Part shown: one piece after another, positions 1-7,600 of the stretch
Layout of the letters: every line of letters starts with the position of its first letter
How positions within the stretch are numbered: the first letter of the stretch is position 1
NCBI GenBank assembly: GCA_028565715.1
Contig: JAOXYC010104443.1
Coordinates: 1-14,030 of the forward strand
Direction: 5' to 3'
Source: Phoronis pallida
Taxonomy: Eukaryota; Phoronida; Phoronidae
Length of the DNA stretch: 14,030 nt
Made by a program: the position numbers and the translations under genes
The notes under the pieces: generated by a model
What the model was told of the DNA's origin: nothing
What the model saw: the letters and a program-made list of their open reading frames with translations, nothing else
The model's database searches: none

Positions 1-893
1 CTATTCTCAAAACTTTGTCAAAATAAACATACAGGTAGTGCATTTGACTGCTGTAGATGAGAGTATTATATTCAAACAAAGATCAAATTGTTATCAAGAT
101 GAAATGAGTTGTCATTGAAAAATAATGAGAGTATACTTTCATTAAATAAAAGTTACTGTCAAGTCCCAACCTATCAAAGTTTTTAAAAATAATGTTCAAA
201 TCTGGGATTTATGCTTGAAATTACTTCCGAACCAATTAAATGGTGTTGTTGCCAATTTCAGAACATTTAGTCAGCGACATTTTAGTGACAAAACGTAACA
301 GTGATATTTTAAAGATAAAAAATCTTATCTTTTTTGATTTTTTTAATTGAAAGGTGGAAAAAAAGAAAGCAAACTTGTTTAAGAGATGCTTCCTTGACAG
401 CAATTTGAAACCAATTCTATTTAAAACGTTCCGTTTTAGAAGCAAAACAAAATCAATATTTCATGAAATTAACAGAATGAGTTATCAAATACACCTCTGT
501 TCAATGGTATTCCACAAATAAAAATGTTGAATAATTTTGTTCTTTGATATTTACACCTTTTTGTTTTGGGTAAAACAGACAAACATTGGCAAAGTAATTA
601 TTTACCGACGGTTTGAAGGTAGGAAAAAGTCATTGAATTTTTTTTCACCAATCTTGATTAAAATCATTAACGGTGAGCACAATCAATTTGCCTCAATTAA
701 AACATTTAAATTCATGGAGCGTGACAGGAATGAGAATGAACAATTACTGAGCGGTACGTGAGGTTCATCATATCAGTGTGAATAATCAAATAAGACTGAG
801 GAAAGATTTCATTAACAAGAAAAAGATAAATAAGCGAGAAGAAATCAAAGTTACACAAAAGTCTGATAGAAAGGAGTACTGGTGTCAATAAAA
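1..893. other. AT-rich non-coding stretch upstream of gene A
   Basis: No coding exon is supported here. The short open frames (236-445 on -, 537-761 on +) are lysine- and phenylalanine-rich, as expected from random AT-rich DNA, and lack convincing splice sites or a recognisable family. The last part must hold the promoter and 5' leader of gene A, but I see no clear TATA box. No HERC1 exon was recognised on the - strand, although that gene should continue further left. Confidence 0.6.
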
Positions 894-1837
894 ATGTCGT
901 TGTCAGCAGTTTTTCAGATCCTGCTAGCTATGACTTTAGCAACAACATGCTGGTCAGTCAGCCCTGTAATCAAATTTCCCCCCGTCTCCGAGACCGTGAC
1001 GACTTATGATGTAGGGGACACCACAGAATGCGCCATGATGGCGAGACCGTGACGACTTATGATGTAGGGGACACCACAGAATGCGCCATGATGACATTAA
1101 AAGATGGCGGCACTGAGTTCTACGTTATGACGAGTAACGTGACATCTCACGTTAAGTGTATTACAGTGAGGGATGGTGGAGGCGGTGTGGCAGCCAACAG
1201 CAAGATGTTCAAAAAGGTAAGATTTTACAATTTATTTGCGTTTTTATTGAGGATTACACGACAAAAGAAAATCAAAGTTATTGTCTTGGCATTCTCTACC
1301 TTCAAACATGTTTTTATATAATATAGAGTTCAAATCTAAGCACTTAATAAGTCCACAAAAGTTTTGAACTTTGGAAGCAGTCAAACAATATAACAGAATT
1401 TGTACAGGAGTTTTTTTGACAGAACTAAATAAAAAACACCATTTTTAAAACTCTCACAGCATGTGTAAAACAGTTTTATTTTTTCTCGAAAAATTAAGTG
1501 TTCAACAAAAGTTGCATTATTGCTGAGTTAACGCAAATTTTTTTTTACAAATAATTTGCATTTTGAAAATTTCTTCTATAATTGTTTATTGTTTTTAGCA
1601 GCGTCGGATCTAAAATGTGACAGTGAAGTAATTTACATTCTATGAAAAGCATTCTTAGCAAAATAGAGAGATGCATTCTTGAAGCAAAGCTTTCAAATAA
1701 TATCAATATTGATTTGACTAATCTTGCAGATCACTGAATGTTCAAGCAAAAAGAATGGGGAAGCATTGACAGTCACACCTTACATAACCGCTTGGAACTA
1801 TCTTGAAATCAAGCAATGCAACAACTTTCTCCCATGA
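894..1837 (+). pseudogene. Small secreted four-cysteine protein gene A, frame broken by a tandem duplication
   Basis: There are two exons: 894-1216, ending in donor GTAAGA, and 1730-1837, after acceptor TTGCAG and ending in TGA at 1835. The N-terminus (MSLSAVFQILLAMTLATTCW) is a typical signal peptide. The mature part has cysteines in the contexts TECAMM, VKCITV, ITECSS and KQCNNF, plus one N-glycosylation sequon (NVT). Exon 1 is 323 bp. A 53-bp-period duplication at 989-1093 shifts the frame and creates a TGA at 1050-1052, leaving 52 codons. Subtracting 53 bp gives exactly 90 codons, the same as exon 1 of the downstream paralogue at 3287, and the frame then runs open into exon 2 for about 125 residues. 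The family is unknown to me. The gene is either a real null allele or intact with an assembly error. The signal peptide and the paralogy are seen in the sequence; secretion is inferred. Confidence 0.75.
989..1093 (+). repeat. Perfect tandem duplication, 52 bp x 2 with one extra base
   Basis: Bases 989-1040 and 1042-1093 are identical over 52 bp, separated by a single G at 1041, giving a period of 53 bp. The unit begins CGAGACCGTGACGACTTATG. Because 53 is not a multiple of 3, the second copy shifts the reading frame of gene A. The absence of any mismatch means either a very recent event or an assembly or polishing error. Confidence 0.97.
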
Positions 1838-2199
1838 TGATGAATTTGAGGACAGGAACATTTGGAACAGATAGTCTGAACCTTTGAAGTACTATTTGTT
1901 TCAAAAGCAATTTTTAATGCTTTAGTCAGAATATAGGATCTTGCATGCAGTGAATTACACTGTACGCGTCCCTTTCCAAAGAGAAAGAACACTTTGATTT
2001 ACATTTCTAATGATTTTACATTCAGTATAAAAGCATGGATTAAGGAGAAAAATGATAGATGTATAAAGGGTTGGATTGACTTCACTGTAGATTACAATTT
2101 TGTATCTATTCAAATATCAAACAGATTGAAAACTGTTTATTTTTTAAGAATGATACAATACACAACCACTTAATCATAAACAGTGATCATGATCCATTC

Positions 2200-2209
2200 A
2201 ATAAATAAA
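2200..2209 (+). promoter_or_regulatory. Possible polyadenylation signal of gene A
   Basis: Two overlapping AATAAA hexamers lie about 360 bp after the gene A stop codon. They are the first canonical hexamers I see downstream of it. In such AT-rich DNA the motif occurs often by chance. Confidence 0.3.
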
Positions 2210-2449
2210 TACTAATAACTGCCACCTCGCTGAAATTGAGACAGTTAACAATTTCCTGAGAAGTAAGCATCAATTACAAGTCAATTATCTGGTATTTACG
2301 TTATTGATTTCGTTCATAGGTGAATTTCAAAAGCAATTATTGGCAGTTAGTTATATATGAAACCCAATAGCAAATGATCATCAGGGATGTTGATTTATAA
2401 ATGCCTGGTCAAACAACGATATTAACCGATCATTTAGTTAGTTTCCACA

Positions 2450-2525
2450 TGACGTAATATTGACTTTTAATGGGTTTCATAAAAGCGGCATAGTGGGTTT
2501 CACTGCGGGATTAAAATTGACGTCA
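2450..2525. promoter_or_regulatory. Pair of CRE/ATF-like motifs
   Basis: TGACGTAA (2450-2457) and the perfect palindromic cAMP-response element TGACGTCA (2518-2525) lie 68 bp apart, about 760 to 840 bp upstream of the gene B start codon. CG-containing 8-mers are rarer than AT-rich ones in this window, which makes the pair slightly notable. Function is unproven. Confidence 0.25.
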
Positions 2526-3286
2526 TTAAGAACAATGTCGGTTTATGAACGTGACAGCTTGATTGAAAGACATTCAGCGATCAGCCAATTGAAAACCAGT
2601 CATTTGTTAAGGCCTTCCTAGCAAGATATCTTGGAATATATAAATGATGGTATACAACATTTTATTCAGATGCAATAATCTGTAGCAATGATGGAGTGTT
2701 GAAAGTTGTTTCTAAATCTCGAAATTCAAGAAAAACACAGATTTTCATGATTAAAGTGACAAGCTGTTACAGCAAGGTGACGGTACACAATTTTCTGAAG
2801 TGATCTGGCTTTGATAGAAGGACAGTTAATCTACAATAGAAAGGATTTTCAAGTGGATTATCAATAATCATTGAATAACTACACGGAAATCCACTCAACA
2901 TTTCAACCGCGACATCGCGTATGAGAAAGACAACGGAACAGTCCGGAAACAGAAAACACTGTTGGCAAAGGTTGAGAAGTTAACAATTTTTTGTAGCAGG
3001 CTTGACTTGAAAAAAATCTGAGATTTGTCTGCTAGTCAGATAAAAGTGAAATTTATCGGTGCAGAATCAAGGTTTTCTCAGTTTGCATTTTGAGAAACTG
3101 AGCATCTGGGCAGGATAACAATCTAAGCATTATAACATTTTGCTGCAGAGGATTAAGAGCATTAATTTTGTTTCGTTAGCAGGATCAAAATAGGACTTGT
3201 TAAAATTTAACTTCAACTGTCTGCTTGATATCAACACTTAAACCTGGAGAGAATCAAAAACACTCAGCTACCGTGACTGCAAAGCA

Positions 3287-4124
3287 ATGACGTTTCTACT
3301 ACAAATTTTTATGTTAACAACTTTAATATCGTTCGCTTATGCGGTACCACCTATCCCGCAATTACCACCGACGGCGCCCTCAATGGAGGTAAAGACTCAG
3401 GATATTAAGGAGGAAACAGAATGTGCATTGTGGGCCATATCGGTGAGTGCCAATGAATACTACATCAAAACTGATGGGAACGCCAGGACATGTACAGTGC
3501 TGTATTTTTCTGATGAAGGTGAACCCGCTGGTGGGAAAGGAGTTCTTTACAAAACGGTAAGACAAATTGTTATAAAATTGAAAATGAAATAAATGGTTAT
3601 ATATTAATATACATAATGAAATTTGTATGGACATCACAGTATATTTATAAAAATACATCAACAGGAAAGAGACTTTTAAAGCTTATTAAAATAAGCTTTC
3701 AAAAAAATGTATCTATATCATGTTAAATCACAAAATCAGAAACTGAACTTAGAAAAAGATTTCACATATTTTCAAAAAACTATTTAAAATTCATTGTTTC
3801 AAATATATTGAAAGAAATCACTTTACATGCCTTTAGTTCTCAGCTAGCCATTTCCCATGTATTGACAAAAAGATTAGATGCCATGGGTTATCTGTGATGC
3901 TTATGTTTAATCACATATAGTGTGCTCAATCACACCACAGCAAACTAAGAATGAAAATCATTTTTAAACTGAGTGTGTAAGGTAAATTCAACATTTTTGT
4001 TGAAAAATAACCCCCTATTTTATTTCATTTTTAGGCTGGACAATGTTCGAGTGGACAAATTGTTACAAAGGCATACGTGAAAAGTGGTTACAGCCTTGTT
4101 AAATCATGTAACCAATATCTTTAA
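3287..4124 (+). CDS. Small secreted four-cysteine protein, gene B (two exons)
   Basis: The exons are 3287-3556 (90 codons, donor GTAAGA) and 4035-4124 (29 codons plus TAA, acceptor TTTTTAG), joined in phase 0 to encode 119 residues. Residues 1-19 (MTFLLQIFMLTTLISFAYA) form a clear signal peptide, followed by a proline-rich stretch (VPPIPQLPPTAP). The mature part has four cysteines in the contexts TECALW, RTCTVL, AGQCSS and KSCNQY, and an EYYIK strand-like segment. Gene A (894-1837) is a paralogue with the same exon 1 length, intron phase, cysteine order and CSS and CN(N/Q)(F/Y)L motifs. I do not recognise the family. Two disulphides and secretion are inferred. The gene lies antisense to HERC1, probably within one of its introns. 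Confidence 0.85.
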
Positions 4125-4275
4125 AAAAAGCAAATTTTGAAAAAGACAGAAAAATCCAGGTCTCATGTTTACTGGACAGCAATTTACCAAAAAAAAATGA
4201 AGGGTCAGATTAATTTCCAACAAAGTATTCTTATTATTTGCCAATGAATGTAACTTAATATTTGCTTAAAAAGTA

Positions 4276-4281
4276 AATAAA
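4276..4281 (+). promoter_or_regulatory. Probable polyadenylation signal of gene B
   Basis: An AATAAA hexamer lies about 150 bp after the gene B stop codon and before the opposing HERC1 exon at 4481. The position is sensible for a short 3' UTR, but the motif is common in AT-rich DNA. Confidence 0.4.
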
Positions 4282-4480
4282 TTCAGTCTTTTTATGAAAA
4301 ATATTCTTGATAATTATATAATATATATAACTATTGATTTATACCAATCTGTTAAATGTTTTCCTGTGAAATTATTCATCAACTTACCAATGAGTGGGAT
4401 TTTGATGAAATTTACAACTCAGTTCAAGAAATTTCATATTCATTAACATCTCAGGGGATATTCTATACATTTCAACTCAC

Positions 4481-4636
4481 CAGAGTCTGGTTTCTTGCCG
4501 ACAATCTTGAGGACAAGGTCAGTCCATTTGCTAGAGGTCATCTGGTTCTGTATAAGATGACAGGACGCCACCCTCCGCAGAAACACCAGATAGTCTCCCA
4601 GAGCTGTCTCAGCACCATGGCGACCAGAATCCTCAC
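4481..4636 (-). CDS. HERC1: HERC1 exon, LGDYLVFLRRVAS segment (last visible exon)
   Basis: Acceptor TATTATTAG, donor GTGAGT; 156 bp, phase 1 to phase 1. LGDYLVFLRRVASCHLIQNQ aligns with LGDFLVFLRRVVSSKAIQSK, and SSKWTDLVLKIVGKK aligns with SPKWTEVLLNIASQK of vertebrate HERC1. The strong donor shows that the gene continues to the left. The next expected segment (the RTRLLALHVLEAVLP helix, then the SPRY domain) was not found in 1-4480, so this exon borders an intron of at least 4480 bp that holds genes A and B. Confidence 0.95.
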
Positions 4637-7600
4637 CTAATAATATTCTAATAATAATTAATTCTGTATAAAAATGTTTGTATTAAACTTTTCACAGGCA
4701 AAAGCCGATAAATTTGGAAAGCAAGAAAATTTTGAAATTCAACTGGGAATCGAACACAGATTTACATTTTACTGACAGGTGCTCTAATTGAAAATTATTT
4801 AGTCTATTCAAATTATCGCAAAAATTTTGATGATTTCAAAAAATTGCCAAAATGAACATACCACTTCAAGGGGAAGACTTTTAACATTTGAAGTTGAAGA
4901 TGAAAGCATTATTTTGTTATTTTTTTGAAAAATTAAAAGGTGGCAAAAAGGACAGCAGATTAAAATTTAACTTGTGTTGGCCCAACGCTAGTTATTTTAT
5001 GACTAAAGGCATTCAGAAACGCAATATTTAACTTGTGGAGCCATAAATTTTGGGATATTCACAGTATGGAGTTCTAAATTAGTTTCATTTCAACTTATTT
5101 TTATTACTTTTACGTTCACCAATACGGCTTATGTATCTTTAAACTGAAACAATCCCATAGTTATAAACAGCTCACCGTTCACGCTATGATCAATAGGTAA
5201 CTCATCAATGTCACTCGTTTCAGTCGTTTCATCTTTGGTTTTAATGGTAACATCTTGTTTCACGGCCGTTGATGTATCGTGACATGCCACATTGACTAAC
5301 TTAGCTAGCTGACAATACAGGAGATCCACAACCGATTGTATGATACTGCTACTGAGCTTCTCTGCATGAAATCTAGACAAATATAAAAATTTCATTTAAT
5401 TCAAAATCATCAACTTATAAATTACAGTGATGGATTTGGCATGTTTTTTGTCAATCTTTACTTTGGAGGACCTTTAAAGATACTGTCTCCTCGTTGGTCC
5501 CAATCTGGCGTCAAAATTCAAATCAACTAGAAATTGTGTGCATGAGTCCTTTGATGAACATAACTTGCATCTTAGTAAAAAGTCCAAAAAGCTGTAATGG
5601 AGCTTTTGGGAGCTTTTTGTATCCAAATCAAACCCTTGCTTAAGCCCGGGTTTGACTTTTTTCTGATAAAAAGCTCTCAAATCACCCCTTACATCTTTTT
5701 TAATCAAATGCAAGTTAGACATGTTCATTAAAGGACGCGTACACAAAATGTCTAGTCGATTTGTATTTTGACGCCAGATCGGGACCAACGAGGAGACAGT
5801 ATCTTTAAACCAGACTCTATCCACCTCTGATAACCTTCACAATCTTCTTGATTACCCTCTTTCACCGAAAGAATCTGACAACAAAAACATAATTTTTTAC
5901 AACCAGTGCATTTTGGGAGAAAACACATCATGACCTTGTGAGCAAAGCTGCGATATTAGTATTTTGGTAATGATGATTTTCAATTTATCAAGTTGAAAAT
6001 GTTCCAATAAGATATTAATATTGAAAACGGATTTCAGTTAAAAACACACTTTGAATTTTTTGAATAAACCCTGTTCAAAATGTTTATAATTTGTTAAGAA
6101 TCAATGCAGTAGACTCACCCTGCAGTGACAGAGATGATTTGAAGCAGACGGAAAGCAGACACCATCAGAATAAGGTTGAGCTGTGATTGGCCAGAATGAG
6201 ATAACATGTGATGTAACGGGGAAATGGCCAATGGCGTACCACACAACTTGGAGAGGAGCGGAAGCATGCCGCTAGAGACAGCCAATGAGATGTCAACAGG
6301 ACAGTAGTTGACGCTGAGCGCGTAAACTGTGACTAATAACAGGCGCTCTTTAGTACCTGAAGATAGATTTAGAGAGGTACTACAGATCATAGCAACCACT
6401 TTCAAGGACACTTTCAGATAATCTTAATAATTAACATAAATAATAAAAGAAATTTTTAATTGATACATAGTTCTACTAACAATTTGCAACATATAATACA
6501 AATAAATAGTGAAGCCAAGATATGTTAACAGAGATTCATTAAATCCAAGCTTTTGGTTCGATACTGCTTATCGACAGCATTTGATATGACAAATTATTAT
6601 AAGCTTATAGCAAAATTCCTGATAATTTTTATTTTTTAAATCTTTCCTTCGTTTTTTCATCACTCACCCTTGCCCAGCATTTCATCATTCTGTCTATCCG
6701 CCAATGACTGAATAAGCAACTCGTAGATCTTGTGTACGGAGACCTGGATTTCTTGCTGTGTCTTGGAGTATGCTGAACGTATACCATCCTTTGTGAAAAG
6801 AACAGAATTGGTTAGATTTGACAATGATCTGACAATGAGGCAATTTTATTAAAGATACTGTCTCTGCGTTGGTCCCAATCTGGCGTAAAATCGAAAGTCA
6901 ACTAGAAATGTTGTGTACGAAGCCTTTGTTGAACACAACTTACTTGCTCACAAATTGGTAAAATTTACATTGTTTTGAAAAAGTGTAAACAAACCTTTGT
7001 TTACAAAAATTTAAACTTTTTATCAGAATGAGGCAGGCAATTTTTATGTATGCCTTTTTACTGTCTTAACAATAATCAATCTTGTTTACAAACAAACCAA
7101 ATAATCAATAATTAACACACTTTCCTGAAAATGGATAGATTTAAAAATTCAGTGGTTTAAGTTTCAATTAAAGGCCAGTTAATTGCATAAAATCACTCCA
7201 TTTGGACGAGTTCAGCATGTATGCCCCCTTTAACTTCAGTTTGTACTCCAAAGTTACATCAAATTACATTGAAAAACAAGCCAGTCACCGGGCAAACATT
7301 GCTCTAAACAAGTGATACTGAGTGGTAAGAACTCCAAGTCGAGTAGAGTTTGAAAAATCAGGCCTTTTATAAATTACTACAGTTTTGTAATTATATAAAA
7401 CATTCTAATTCATTCAGACTCTGAACAAATTTCCTGCTCTTTAAGCATTATATAATATAATACAATTAGTCAAGAAAGCAAACAAGTGTCAATCAGTTTT
7501 GATGAAAACGAGGTTCCCTTGCAGAAATCACCATACCTGATAATGTACCATACTAGTGTCTCCACCTTGTGGATCTGAGTCTGAACTATACATTACACCT

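Larger units (their letters stand above)
1838..3286. other. Intergenic stretch between genes A and B, no gene seen
   Basis: I find no exon on either strand. The stretch must hold the end of gene A and the promoter of gene B. It contains an AATAAATAAATA run (2200-2211) that could serve gene A polyadenylation, two CRE/ATF-like sites (TGACGTAA at 2450-2457 and TGACGTCA at 2518-2525), and a 10-bp inverted repeat (ATGAAACCCA at 2357-2366, TGGGTTTCAT at 2471-2480). A TATAAAAG at 2026 is too far from gene B to assign. Confidence 0.5.

Noticed and set aside
236-761. Open frames 236-445 (-) and 537-761 (+)
   Set aside because: They are low-complexity lysine- and phenylalanine-rich translations typical of AT-rich non-coding DNA.
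996-1063. Removal of the 53-bp extra copy in gene A by splicing
   Set aside because: No GT in the first copy pairs with an AG exactly 53 bp downstream, and 53 nt is too short for a normal intron.
1798-1992. Open frame on the - strand
   Set aside because: It is mostly the antisense of gene A exon 2 and AT-rich flank, with no recognisable features.
2026-2033. TATAAAAG, a perfect TATA box
   Set aside because: It is 190 bp after gene A and about 1250 bp before the gene B start codon, with no gene starting just downstream; chance is likely in AT-rich sequence.
4356-4640. Open frame on the + strand over a HERC1 exon
   Set aside because: It is the shadow of exon 4481-4636, whose - strand translation matches HERC1 clearly.
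4744-4787. Functional tRNA gene on the - strand
   Set aside because: Only the part from the D arm onwards is recognisable. The acceptor stem and the first part of the A box are missing and the T arm has a mismatch, so it is a relic or SINE.
5474-5824. Open frame of 116 codons on the - strand across the palindromic element
   Set aside because: It lies wholly within a foldback element, and a similar short frame in copy 3 (10010-10207) comes from the same end sequence. There are no domains, and the frame is explained by the repeat.
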